From RGIG4097 sp964550635 (lineage in GTDB: Bacteria; Bacillota; Clostridia; Christensenellales; CAG-917), in the NCBI GenBank assembly GCA_964550635.1, contig CAZJZV010000014.1:1-38354 (forward strand): a stretch of 38,354 nucleotides of DNA, in the 5' to 3' direction. Below the pieces are notes generated by a model. It made no database searches, was not told where the DNA came from, and worked only from the letters and a program-made list of their open reading frames with translations. Shown here in pieces: positions 7,966 through 16,455 of the stretch (position 1 is its first letter; each line of letters starts with the position of its first letter). The position numbers were made by a program, and so were the translations under genes.

Positions 7966-10074
7966 CTACGCACGTAGCGATTTTTTGCGGTTAGGATTGA
8001 AGTTCAACACTCTCAATGCGTTCAACACTGCAAGGCAGGAGAGTCCTACGTCTGCAAACACTGCCCAAGCAAGCCCGGTCACTCCGACGAGTCCAAGCAC
8101 GACGAATACGATTTTGACGGCAAAGGTTGCAAAGACGTTTTCGGCAACCGTGATTTTCGTGCGCTTTGAAATCTTCATCAGGGTGACGAGAGATTTCGGA
8201 TCGTCGTTCATGAACACGACGTCTGCGGTGTCAACGGTTGCGGAACTTCCGCCAAGTCCCATAGCGATGCCGACGTCCGCGCGATTGAGCACGGGAGCAT
8301 CGTTGATGCCGTCCCCGACGTATGCCACGACGTCCGACTTTTTCCCTTTATTTCCGATGAGTTTTTCCATTTCGTCAAACTTGTCTTTGGGGAGCAAGCC
8401 TGCTTTGAACTCATCGACACCAATTGCGGTTGCGACTTTTTCGGCGGACTTCACGTTGTCCCCGGTGAGCATTTCGGTGCGCACTCCCTTTTGTTTGAGA
8501 TAGGAAATTGCGTCGATTGCTCCGTCCTTAATTTTGTCTTCAAGGTGCAATACCGCAAGAATTTCTCCGTCTTGTGAGACAGCAACCGAAGTGCCTCCCG
8601 CGTCGTCCCATTTGCCGACTTCGATGAGTTTTCCGTCCGCGGTATACTCAACGCCTTTTCCCGCGATTTCTCTGACGTCCGAGATTTTCAACGGATTTTC
8701 AAGCCATCCGTCCACCATAGGCGACACGTAATTCACGATTGCTTTTGCGATGGGGTGGGATGAGTTGCGCTCCGCAAAGTAGGCATATCTCAAAGCGTTG
8801 TCAATGTCCCCTTGTTTCAAGTCCACTTTCACGACGTCGAAGTTGCCTGTGGTCAGGGTGCCGGTTTTGTCAAACGCTACGGTTTTGACTGCTCCGATAC
8901 AGTCGAGATAATTCGTGCCTTTCACGAGTATGCCGTTTTTGGATGCGTTGCCGATGCCCGAAAAGTAGGAGAGCGGTACGGAGATTGCGACGGCGCAGGG
9001 GCAGGACACGACGAGAAACATCATCGCTTTGTAGATTGCGTTTTCGATGCCGTAACCCGAGAGACCGAATGCAAGTCCGACGACGACCGCACATACGATG
9101 ACGGCGGGGACGAAATATTTCGTGACTCTTGCGACGATAGTTTCGCTTTTTGCTTTTCTTTCGGAAGCGGTTTCGAGAAGGTTGAGAATTTTTGTTATCG
9201 TGCTATCGCTATCAGTGCTTGTGGTGCGCACGGTAAGCACACCGTCGATACTGACCGCGCCCGAGGTGATTTCACCGCCTTCCGCGACTTCGACGGGGAG
9301 ACTTTCACCGGTCAGAGAAGACAGGTCGAGAGAGCCGTGACCTTCTTCGACGACTCCGTCAAGGGGAACGATTTCACCCGCTTTGACGAGAATGAGAGAA
9401 CCGATTTTTACGTCTTCGATGGGTGTTTCGACAAGGCTTTCACTGTCCTTGACAAGCACCGTTTCGGGCTTGACCATCATAAGACTTTTCACACTATTAC
9501 GGGTTTTATCCACCGCTTTTGACTCGAAGAACTTGCCGATTTGATTTAATACGATAATCATAAGTCCTTCAAAACCTTCGCCGATTGCGATTGCGCAGAT
9601 GCTCGAAATGCTCATCAAAAGGTTTTCGTCAACGGTGTGCGAACGCACGAGTTTCGTGATTGCGATGACGAGAGTTTTGGACACGAGCATCGCACCGCCT
9701 ATGCAGATAAACACAAATGACACAATGGGCGGTGGAAAGTTTCCGTCAACGTGGGCGGGGAGAAAATCGAGAAGTACGCCGACCGCTCCAAAGACTAAAC
9801 CGATGATGAACAAGGGGAGATACCAGTCCACGGTTTTTTTCTTTTCCACAGTGGATTTCGCTCCGACAATGGTGCATTCGGGCTCGACGGAACGTGCGAT
9901 TTCGTTGAGTTCGGATAGAAAATCATCGGTGCGATTTGTCGTTATAACCACCTTTTCGGTGTTGAAATTGACGGTCGCACTCTCAATCCAATCGACAGTG
10001 TTCAGTTTTTCTTCGACTTCCTTTGCGCACACTGCGCAGTCAAGGTCTTTGATTATATAAGAATATCTTTCCAT
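7966..10074 (-). CDS. Zn/Cd/Pb-exporting P1B-type ATPase
   Basis: About 702 residues; a heavy-metal efflux pump of the CadA/ZntA type. Order: one N-terminal HMA domain with CAVC metal site (13-16), membrane helices, actuator TGES (~256-259), the transmembrane CPC motif (~358-360), the phosphorylation site DKTGT (~402-406), SSHP histidine motif, GDGINDAP hinge, and last membrane helices with a lysine and an ADVG aspartate, the pattern of the P1B-2 (divalent Zn/Cd/Pb) group rather than copper pumps. The ATG at 10074 is preferred over the GTG at 10080 because GGAG from the end of the repressor gene lies five bases before it. It overlaps the region of the ArsR stop, so the two are one coupled operon. 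Confidence 0.93.
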   Translation of the reverse strand: MERYSYIIKDLDCAVCAKEVEEKLNTVDWIESATVNFNTEKVVITTNRTDDFLSELNEIARSVEPECTIVGAKSTVEKKKTVDWYLPLFIIGLVFGAVGVLLDFLPAHVDGNFPPPIVSFVFICIGGAMLVSKTLVIAITKLVRSHTVDENLLMSISSICAIAIGEGFEGLMIIVLNQIGKFFESKAVDKTRNSVKSLMMVKPETVLVKDSESLVETPIEDVKIGSLILVKAGEIVPLDGVVEEGHGSLDLSSLTGESLPVEVAEGGEITSGAVSIDGVLTVRTTSTDSDSTITKILNLLETASERKAKSETIVARVTKYFVPAVIVCAVVVGLAFGLSGYGIENAIYKAMMFLVVSCPCAVAISVPLSYFSGIGNASKNGILVKGTNYLDCIGAVKTVAFDKTGTLTTGNFDVVKVDLKQGDIDNALRYAYFAERNSSHPIAKAIVNYVSPMVDGWLENPLKISDVREIAGKGVEYTADGKLIEVGKWDDAGGTSVAVSQDGEILAVLHLEDKIKDGAIDAISYLKQKGVRTEMLTGDNVKSAEKVATAIGVDEFKAGLLPKDKFDEMEKLIGNKGKKSDVVAYVGDGINDAPVLNRADVGIAMGLGGSSATVDTADVVFMNDDPKSLVTLMKISKRTKITVAENVFATFAVKIVFVVLGLVGVTGLAWAVFADVGLSCLAVLNALRVLNFNPNRKKSLRA

Positions 10075-10076
10075 AG

Positions 10077-10415
10077 TCACTCCGTAACGTGTTCAAGAGT
10101 CATAACAATGAGTTTTTCGACGTGCTCGTCGGAAAGGGAGTAGTAGACGACTTTTCCGTCCCGCCTTGTATGCACGACGTCTGCTTTGCGAAGTACGGAC
10201 ATTTGGTGAGAAACGGCGGAATGTTCCATACCTATAAGACTTGCAATATCACAAACGCACAATTCGCTGTTGAGAAGAGCGGTAGCGATTTTGAGTCTGG
10301 TGGGGTCTGCAAGGACTTTCAAGAATGCGGACATTTTGGTCAAAATCTCTTCGTCGGGCATTTGGGTTTTGACGGAAGTTACGACTTCGGGGTGCTTGGT
10401 GCAAACGTGTGCCAT
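10077..10415 (-). CDS. ArsR/SmtB-family metal-sensing repressor (CadC-like)
   Basis: A 112-residue winged-helix repressor that leaves its operator when it binds metal. It carries both classic sensor sites of the family: the helix-3 cysteine box ELCVCD (51-56), probably completed by Cys5 or His8 at the N-terminus (alpha-3N, soft metals Cd/Pb), and the helix-5 interfacial zinc site D-x-H-x10-H-x2-E (Asp96, His98, His109, Glu112). The recognition helix is HSAVSHQMSVLRK. It is directly upstream of the P1B-type ATPase and co-transcribed with it, and twin operators lie at its promoter, so it almost certainly represses this efflux operon. Confidence 0.93.
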   Translation of the reverse strand: MAHVCTKHPEVVTSVKTQMPDEEILTKMSAFLKVLADPTRLKIATALLNSELCVCDIASLIGMEHSAVSHQMSVLRKADVVHTRRDGKVVYYSLSDEHVEKLIVMTLEHVTE

Positions 10416-10505
10416 ATTATCTCCTTTCGGTGCGACGCGTGATTGCGTTATGCGTTACGCTATAATCTAGAGTTGCGATCGAGTGTGATTTTTATTTTGT
10501 ATAAC

Positions 10506-10541
10506 ATATGAACGAACATTCATATGAAACATCATTCATAT
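10506..10541 (-). promoter_or_regulatory. Two overlapping ArsR/SmtB-type operators
   Basis: Two perfect palindromes ATATGAA-N6-TTCATAT occur at 10506-10525 and 10522-10541, sharing four bases. This is the usual form of ArsR/SmtB operators. They cover the -10 and start region of the metal-efflux promoter. Confidence 0.88.
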
Positions 10542-10568
10542 ATTATTCCCGCAATTTAGATTTGTCAA
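10540..10568 (-). promoter_or_regulatory. Promoter of the metal-efflux operon
   Basis: Minus strand TTGACA (10568-10563), 17-base spacer and TAATAT (10545-10540). The -10 is embedded in the second operator, so bound repressor would block polymerase. The leader to the ATG is about 115 bases. The remainder of 10416-10820 shows nothing else but the terminator at 10736-10765. Confidence 0.7.
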
Positions 10569-10735
10569 CGGTTTTGAAAAAATCTTTCAAAAAATTTTTA
10601 CGGATAGGGCGGGGATAGCGGATTTTCGTTGTCGCTTTTTCGGCAAAAAATTTTGACAAATGAACGGTTATATTGTCTAAACTCGGATTTTAAGAAATCA
10701 AAATGAAATGATAAAGTGTTTGCATTGCAATTTTC

Positions 10736-10765
10736 AAAAAAAAACCCCATTGCTTGACAATGGGA
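10736..10765 (-). terminator. Intrinsic terminator of the first ABC transporter gene
   Basis: On the minus strand CCCATTG-TCAAG-CAATGGG is followed by nine Ts, a textbook terminator about 55 bases after the stop codon. Confidence 0.9.
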
Positions 10766-10820
10766 ATTTTTGGGTGGTGATTAAATGGGATTTTTTGGTT
10801 GACTTTTTTGAAAGGGGCAA

Positions 10821-13733
10821 TCAGTTTCCGCTTCGCAGGGCAATGACGGGGTCTTTCTTCGACGCCATTATTGCAGGGATAAAGCCCGCTATCAAGTTCA
10901 GTACGATTGCAAGGACGACGAGAAGTATGCCGTGAATCGGGTTGAGTTGCGCAAGGTTGGACGGCGCTTGCGCGGCAAGGGTGGATAGCCAATAGTTGAG
11001 CGGTATCGTGATGAGATATGCGATAAGCACACCGAGCACACCCGAGATTGCGCCGATTATCGTCGTTTCCGCATTGAACACGTTGGCGACGTCTATCTTC
11101 CTTGCGCCGATACTGCGTAGCACGCCGATTTCGACGGTGCGTTCAAGGACGGATATGTAGGTGATGATTGCAATCATTATGCTCGACACCACAAGTGAGA
11201 TTGCCGCAAACGCGATAAGCACGTAGGACACGAGTTTTACCACAAGAGACACAACTTCGGATATGGTGCTTGCAAGGTCGGTGTATTCCACGGTTTCGGT
11301 GGAAGATTTGCCGTCGTTCCAAGCGTCGAGATAGCGAAGCACTTCGTCTTTTGCGTCGAAGGACGCGGGGTAGATATAGATTGCAGTCGGTCTATCCGAC
11401 GCACCGATTTCTTGCAATGCGGTTTGGTAGGCACTGTTGAGAAGTTCGAGAATGACGTCCGCACTTATATCAATGCCTTCTTGCGCCAGTTTTGACGAAA
11501 TCAAGGACGACATTACAATCTTCAACGCACCGATAGAAACGCCGTTGTTTTCGAGCACTTGGGTGATTTCGTTGACTCTCGTGCAGTCCTGAATTTGTTG
11601 GACGATAGACGAACTTTCGCCGAGATAGGACTCAAGTCCTTGTTTGAGAGTGGACACGAGTACGCTTTCGCTCATTCCGTAGGACGAGAATAGGGAAATC
11701 ACTCCCGACATATCGCTGTTGAACGAACTGCCCGTGAGAAGATTGGTATCTTTGTCCGCGATTTGCGCTCTGGCAACTTCCGAGTCCGCGGCATTAGCAA
11801 GCGCGAGAGCGGTGAGATTTTCGGTGTATGCGATGCCCTGTTGCATGAAGGGATACATCACGTTTTCTTTGATACGGAGAATGCCTACGATAGTCAGGGT
11901 TTCGGACTTGTCGCTATCCCAAGCGGATTGGTAGTCGTTTTTAGGCACGTAGTAGGTTTTGCCGTCCACGTCCGCGGTGGTGTAGTAGTCGTCGTTATGC
12001 ACGACCTTGAACTGCTTCCCGATGAACGTATCGAAAGGCATAGGGTTGTAGGTGTTCGTATCGGGATCGAAGAATGCGCCCACGTCGAAGCCCATACTTT
12101 CGAGGATATCCGTTTCGATCATATTGAACGAGTTGACGACGAGAAGCACTTGTCTTGCCTTTTTGCCGTCCGCGTCGTAGGTGGCGGAGTCGGCATCGTA
12201 GGTGGATTGAATGGAATCCGCTTCGCTACTGCCGGGGTAACCGCCCGCAAGCACGTCGTACTGCGCTTTCATGAAGTCGTCCCAGAGTAGTTCCTGCCAA
12301 CCGGTGTAGCGGTTGTTGAGTCTGACCGCCTGACCGCTTGCGTTTTTGCCGATGACGTTGATTTTCATCGAGTGGATATACTGCACCGAACTCAACAACG
12401 ACTTATCCATTGCTTTCACGTAGTCCACGTATTCGTCGGTGATGATATTCGCACTGACGGACACACCACCCATAGTCCTTTCGGGCTCGTAGGGGATGAC
12501 GTAGTCGACGTCGGGGAAAGCGCCTTCGGAATCTCCGCCGCTCATAGTTTCGTTCATCATATCGTTGACGTCCACCTTGATACCCACGCTTGCGACGGTG
12601 ACGGGCATAATGGATAGGGTGGAGCGTTCGAGGTCGTTCATATAGATGGTGAAGCCGTTGGACAAACTCAACACAAGCGCGATACCGATGATGCCGATAG
12701 AGCCTGCAAAAGCAGTGAGACTTGTGCGCATTTTCTTCGTCCAAAGGTTTCTTGCGGACAGGGAAAGTGCGGTGAAGAAGTTCATCGAGCTATGTTGACG
12801 GACTTTTTTCGGTCTATGCCTGAAACGAGTGAGTTGTTCGGGTTTTTCGGGGGTGATTTGCGCGATGAATTTCTCGTCGGTATCGTTATCCGTATTTGTT
12901 TTGGTTTCGATTTCGACGGGGACTTCTTCGACGATTTCTTCTTTCTTTTTCTTTTTGCGGTTTTGTTTGGATTTCTGCTTTTTGGGGACGGAATCGCTTG
13001 CCTTATCGCCGTCGTCGTCGATAGGTTTGACCTGTTCGAGCACGGTGGGAAGTCCGTCGTAGGGGTTCGTGTCGCTGACGATAAGTCCGTCTTTCAGGGA
13101 CACGGTGCGGGTTGCGTAGCGGGAAGCGAGTTCGGGATTGTGCGTGACCATGATGACGAGTCTGTCGTCCGAAATCTCTTGCAACAAATCCATAATTTGT
13201 TCGCTTGTTTCGCTGTCGAGTGCGCCTGTCGGCTCGTCGGCAAGGATAATATCGGGGTTGTTGACGATCGCTCTTGCGATAGCGACTCTCTGCATTTGAC
13301 CGCCCGACATTTGAGAAGGTTTCTTTTTGAGTTCATCCCCTAGACCGACTCTGATTAGAGCGTCGGTTGCGAGTTCGCGTTTTTTGGACGAGCTTACGCC
13401 CGAAATCGTCAAAGCGAGTTCGACGTTTTGAAGAACGTTTAGGTGGGGTATCAGGTTGTAGGACTGAAAAATGAAACCGATAGTGCGGTTGCGGTATTTA
13501 TCCCAATCGCGACTTGTATACTCTTTGGTGGACTTGCCCTCGATCATCAAATCGCCGTCAGAATACCTATCCAGACCACCGATGATATTGAGCATAGTAG
13601 TTTTTCCGCACCCGGACGGACCGAGAACGGCTACGAATTCGCTTTTGCGAAAGTTAAGACTGATACCCTTCAACGCGTGAACGGTGTAATCAGCCATTTT
13701 GTAATCCTTGACGATATTGCAGAGTTTAAGCAT
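10821..13733 (-). CDS. Fused ABC transporter, ATPase plus FtsX-like permease (copy 1)
   Basis: A 970-residue protein joining an MacB/LolD-type ATPase to its permease. Residues 1-225 hold Walker A GPSGCGKT (38-45), the signature MSGGQMQRVAIARA, Walker B ILADEPTGALD and the H-loop MVTHNPE. A charged lysine-rich linker (~228-320) leads to one membrane helix (~331-360), a ~470-residue extracytoplasmic domain, and three C-terminal FtsX-type helices (~840-960) with ERTVEIGVLRSIGARK. This architecture belongs to the type VII (MacB) class, which works by transmembrane mechanotransduction and often handles peptides, antibiotics or envelope lipoproteins. No partner gene or two-component system adjoins it, so substrate is unknown. 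A clear paralogue is at 21517-24333. Confidence 0.9.
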   Translation of the reverse strand: MLKLCNIVKDYKMADYTVHALKGISLNFRKSEFVAVLGPSGCGKTTMLNIIGGLDRYSDGDLMIEGKSTKEYTSRDWDKYRNRTIGFIFQSYNLIPHLNVLQNVELALTISGVSSSKKRELATDALIRVGLGDELKKKPSQMSGGQMQRVAIARAIVNNPDIILADEPTGALDSETSEQIMDLLQEISDDRLVIMVTHNPELASRYATRTVSLKDGLIVSDTNPYDGLPTVLEQVKPIDDDGDKASDSVPKKQKSKQNRKKKKKEEIVEEVPVEIETKTNTDNDTDEKFIAQITPEKPEQLTRFRHRPKKVRQHSSMNFFTALSLSARNLWTKKMRTSLTAFAGSIGIIGIALVLSLSNGFTIYMNDLERSTLSIMPVTVASVGIKVDVNDMMNETMSGGDSEGAFPDVDYVIPYEPERTMGGVSVSANIITDEYVDYVKAMDKSLLSSVQYIHSMKINVIGKNASGQAVRLNNRYTGWQELLWDDFMKAQYDVLAGGYPGSSEADSIQSTYDADSATYDADGKKARQVLLVVNSFNMIETDILESMGFDVGAFFDPDTNTYNPMPFDTFIGKQFKVVHNDDYYTTADVDGKTYYVPKNDYQSAWDSDKSETLTIVGILRIKENVMYPFMQQGIAYTENLTALALANAADSEVARAQIADKDTNLLTGSSFNSDMSGVISLFSSYGMSESVLVSTLKQGLESYLGESSSIVQQIQDCTRVNEITQVLENNGVSIGALKIVMSSLISSKLAQEGIDISADVILELLNSAYQTALQEIGASDRPTAIYIYPASFDAKDEVLRYLDAWNDGKSSTETVEYTDLASTISEVVSLVVKLVSYVLIAFAAISLVVSSIMIAIITYISVLERTVEIGVLRSIGARKIDVANVFNAETTIIGAISGVLGVLIAYLITIPLNYWLSTLAAQAPSNLAQLNPIHGILLVVLAIVLNLIAGFIPAIMASKKDPVIALRSGN

Positions 13734-13776
13734 AGTCCTATAAGTGTTGAGTGTAAGAGCGGAGATTGCTACGGGA

Positions 13777-13810
13777 TTGACATTATATGCGCGCGCATAT
13801 ATATTGTCAA
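13777..13810. promoter_or_regulatory. Palindromic two-way promoter upstream of the ABC transporter
   Basis: On the minus strand TTGACA (13810-13805), a 17-base spacer and TATAAT (13787-13782) are perfect consensus and point at the ABC transporter gene. On the plus strand TTGACA (13777-13782), 17 bases and TATATT (13800-13805) form a second promoter in the same 34 bases. The centre is the palindrome TATATGCGCGCGCATATA (13784-13801), a good candidate operator. Confidence 0.75.
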
Positions 13811-13856
13811 TACCGAATGGTAAAACTATATCATTAAAAAGTTGTTAAAGAGAGAA

Positions 13857-13887
13857 AAAAATCACCGCCTTTTCTGGCGGTGTGATT
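13857..13887. terminator. Terminator of the TcdA/HExxH operon
   Basis: CACCGCC (13863-13869) pairs with GGCGGTG (13876-13882) around a TTCT-rich loop, with an A-run on the left that becomes a T-run on the minus strand. It sits directly after the stop of the minus-strand gene and may also stop plus-strand readthrough from 13800. Confidence 0.8.
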
Positions 13888-14358
13888 TTAGTACGGATAA
13901 TTTTTCTTTTCTTCCATTTGCTTATCCCAGTCGGGTTTTTCTTCCCCTGTGACGAGTGCGCCGAGTGTATTCGCTCCGCTTTCGGGGTAGAAGTCGTAGT
14001 AGGTTTCGAGTCCCTGATTTCTGCGCTCGATATGCTTTTTGGAGTTGCACCAGATGATAGACGGCAGTCCTATGACGAGAAGATAAAAGGGTCCGAGAAT
14101 GAGCGATTGAATGGTGTGTCCGTATTCGTGCACCCTTGCGTACTTCGTCCAAATCGGCGGTCTATTGCCGTTGACGAGAGTGAACATACCAAGGGAAATA
14201 CCGCCCCAATTCCCGTTGTGGTAGGTGATGATTGCGCCGTGATAAAACTCTCTTTTCACCTTGCCTTGCGCAAGAGAATAGACGAGTCCGATGAGAGTTT
14301 GTGGAAGCCCCCACGTCCATTGAATGAGCCAGTAGATAGGGTAGAGAAGTTTCTTCAT
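13888..14358 (-). CDS. Small membrane protein with HExxH zinc-peptidase motif
   Basis: A 156-residue protein of unnamed family. A hydrophobic segment lies at ~5-30, HEYGH at 77-81, a second hydrophobic segment at ~84-103, and YPESGANTLG at 124-133, where Glu126 is placed like the third zinc ligand of gluzincin peptidases (HExxH plus a downstream Glu). The C-terminal ~18 residues are charged. So it may be a minimal membrane-bound zinc peptidase, about half the size of M48 or M56 catalytic cores; activity is inferred only. Its ATG overlaps the TcdA stop by four bases (ATGA), so it is translationally coupled to tRNA-modification gene tcdA, a partnership I cannot explain. Confidence 0.8.
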   Translation of the reverse strand: MKKLLYPIYWLIQWTWGLPQTLIGLVYSLAQGKVKREFYHGAIITYHNGNWGGISLGMFTLVNGNRPPIWTKYARVHEYGHTIQSLILGPFYLLVIGLPSIIWCNSKKHIERRNQGLETYYDFYPESGANTLGALVTGEEKPDWDKQMEEKKNYPY

Positions 14359-15047
14359 TTGAGTATCTCCTTGATTGCAAATTCCGCTAGCATAAGTCCC
14401 GAAATGGGCGGGACGAAAGATATGCTTGCAGGAGCGTGTCTGCCGTTTTCGGTGAGAACGCTCGTCCTTGGTTCTTCGGTCGAATAGACGACGGGAAGAC
14501 TTGTTACGCCCCTTGATTTCAACTCTTTACGCATGACTTTTGCAAGGGGACATACTGACGTTTTGAAAAGGTCGACTTGCTCAAAACGGGTGTTTAACTT
14601 ATTTCCCGTGCCCATTGAACTCACGATTGTGACGTTTTGCGCCTTTGCACGCACGATGAGTTCTATCTTTGCGGTGACCGTGTCGATAGCGTCTATAACG
14701 ACGTCGTAGTCGTCGAGCGCAATGCGGTCGGCGGTTTCGGGAAGGTAGAAAAAGTCGTAGACGTCCACTTTGCAATTCGGGTTTATCGAGAGAATGCGTT
14801 CTCTTGCCACTTCCGCCTTTTTTCTGCCTATGGTTGCGGTGGTCGCAAGGATTTGACGATTGAGATTGCTCTCGTGAATATCGTCGTTGTCAAGCACACC
14901 TATGCGCCCGACTCCCGCCCTTGTAAGTGCTTCGATAGCGTATCCGCCGACACCGCCCGCACCGCAGACGAGAACGGCGGACGACGAGAGTTTTTGCACT
15001 CCGTCCGTACCTATAAGTAGTTCGGTTCTTGAAAAAGCGTTTTCCAT
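14355..15047 (-). CDS. tcdA: tRNA threonylcarbamoyladenosine dehydratase
   Basis: A 230-residue ThiF/E1-like adenylating enzyme. TcdA uses ATP to cyclise t6A37 to ct6A in ANN-decoding tRNAs. The nucleotide-binding GAGGVGG (29-35) follows the N-terminal SRTELLIG helix; the DNDDIHESNLNRQ segment (57-69) supplies the arginine and aspartate residues used in adenylation, and VIDAIDTVTAK follows. The TSLPVVYSTEEP region and the lack of a ThiS/MoaD partner support TcdA over ThiF or MoeB. The frame is open further upstream, but the ATG at 15047, one base after the preceding stop (TAATATG), gives the conserved N-terminus. Middle gene of a three-gene operon. Confidence 0.92.
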   Translation of the reverse strand: MENAFSRTELLIGTDGVQKLSSSAVLVCGAGGVGGYAIEALTRAGVGRIGVLDNDDIHESNLNRQILATTATIGRKKAEVARERILSINPNCKVDVYDFFYLPETADRIALDDYDVVIDAIDTVTAKIELIVRAKAQNVTIVSSMGTGNKLNTRFEQVDLFKTSVCPLAKVMRKELKSRGVTSLPVVYSTEEPRTSVLTENGRHAPASISFVPPISGLMLAEFAIKEILK

Positions 15048-15048
15048 A

Positions 15049-16395
15049 TTATTCTGCTTTCTTCCACTTTCTGTCCGTACCGCGTTTGACGGTGCCGTTG
15101 TATCTTGAATCTGCATCGAGTTCCGCCGCGACTTCGTCGTAGTCGATATAGTAGTCGTCGTAGTAGTTGGGGATGACGTCGCGCGCAAAGGTTTGGGACA
15201 CCGTAAAGTTTCCGTCCGTGGAAATCGTGATAGTCGTACCCCCTCTGTCGTCGCCGTAGTTGTCGACGCGCTCGAAACTGATACCCGTCCAATCAGACAT
15301 CACGATACCGTTTGAATCGTGCGTAGTGCGGTAGTTGTGCGCGAGTCCCGAGTGTTGACCGAAAGTCAGGCGGATGCCTTGATAGTCCACCGAGAAATCG
15401 TTGTCGTGGTGGTGGCACATGAAGATAGCGGTCGTGCTTCCGAGTTCTTTCGCAACGCTGAAAATCTGCTCGTCTTTCGGCATATCGCCGTAGTTTTCAG
15501 TGTAGTTGCCTTGAAGTCTATATCCGTAGTGGTAGTTTTCAGTGGGGTTGCCTTTGTTCCAAGCCTCGTCCCAAGCGGTCTTAAATTCGGGAATGCCTAC
15601 GTGGTTGAAAATCATGGATTTCACGACGTCCGTCCTATCCGTGCCGAGAGCGACGTCGGATAGGGAGTTCACCGTATCGCGATACCACCTGACTTGCTCT
15701 GCGGTGGGAGTTCTGGAATAGGTTTTGTTTTCCTCGTCGTAGACGCAGTCGAACAAGCACAGAGTGTAGGCAAGGGATTCGTCCTGTCTGCGCACGTTGA
15801 CGAAGTAGTTGCCGTCGCCGTCCGCGCAGTTTTCGTCGGAGTTAATCATGCAATATTCGAACTCCGCCATATATTCGACCATAGCCGCTTTCGTGATTTG
15901 TTTGTATTCGTCGTCTATGGTAGCGTTTTCGTCCGCGTACTGTCCGTCGCAATCGTGATTGCCGAAAGTGAACGCCCACGGCATCTCGATTTCGTCGAAA
16001 AGTTCACCGTAGCGAGTGAAAAGGGGGACTTGAGAAGGGTTGATGCCAAGAAAACCGTCCGCCATAACGAGATCGCCGTTGATGATGACGAAGTCGGGAT
16101 TTGCGGACGTAACAAGGTCCTTGATGAAGTCAAAAGTCGCGTCGTTTCCGAGACTGCCGACTGCGGTATACTTTTGAGTTGTGTCTACCTGCGGGTCGGA
16201 GAGAAGAAGGATATTTATATCCCTATCCGACGGAATATAGACGGTTGCGTAACCGTCCGCGCTTTTGTCCGCCTTGACAAAGGTCTTGTCGGGGTGCGGT
16301 GTGGGTGGTTCGTTGCAAGCAACGAAAACCACGGACAGTGATAGCACGATTGTAAGCGTGAGCAACACGCCCACGAGTTTTTTAAGGTTTGACAT
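15049..16395 (-). CDS. Metallophosphoesterase lipoprotein
   Basis: About 448 residues. A signal peptide with a hydrophobic core and lipobox ending in VACN shows a lipoprotein on the outer face of the membrane. The calcineurin-like metallophosphoesterase domain is marked by LLLSDPQVD (D-x-Q in place of D-x-H, as in some subfamilies), INGDLVMADG (GD), TFGNHDCD (GNHD), a VGIPEF loop with preceding histidine, and MCHHHDNDF near the C-terminal metal ligands. It likely cleaves phosphoester bonds of extracellular nucleotides, lipids or cell-wall polymers; the substrate is not determinable. The ATG at 16395 is chosen over the GTG at 16401, as GAGG sits at proper spacing. It leads the operon with tcdA and the HExxH protein. 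Confidence 0.88.
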   Translation of the reverse strand: MSNLKKLVGVLLTLTIVLSLSVVFVACNEPPTPHPDKTFVKADKSADGYATVYIPSDRDINILLLSDPQVDTTQKYTAVGSLGNDATFDFIKDLVTSANPDFVIINGDLVMADGFLGINPSQVPLFTRYGELFDEIEMPWAFTFGNHDCDGQYADENATIDDEYKQITKAAMVEYMAEFEYCMINSDENCADGDGNYFVNVRRQDESLAYTLCLFDCVYDEENKTYSRTPTAEQVRWYRDTVNSLSDVALGTDRTDVVKSMIFNHVGIPEFKTAWDEAWNKGNPTENYHYGYRLQGNYTENYGDMPKDEQIFSVAKELGSTTAIFMCHHHDNDFSVDYQGIRLTFGQHSGLAHNYRTTHDSNGIVMSDWTGISFERVDNYGDDRGGTTITISTDGNFTVSQTFARDVIPNYYDDYYIDYDEVAAELDADSRYNGTVKRGTDRKWKKAE

Positions 16396-16411
16396 AATCA
16401 CCTCAAATACG

Positions 16412-16442
16412 CAAAAATCGGCGGAGATTTTCTCCGCCGATT
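16412..16442 (-). terminator. Terminator of the GPH symporter gene
   Basis: ATCGGCGGAGA (16417-16427) pairs perfectly with TCTCCGCCGAT (16431-16441); on the minus strand five Ts follow. It separates the symporter from the metallophosphoesterase operon. Confidence 0.9.
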
Positions 16443-16455
16443 CAAGCCAAGAATA

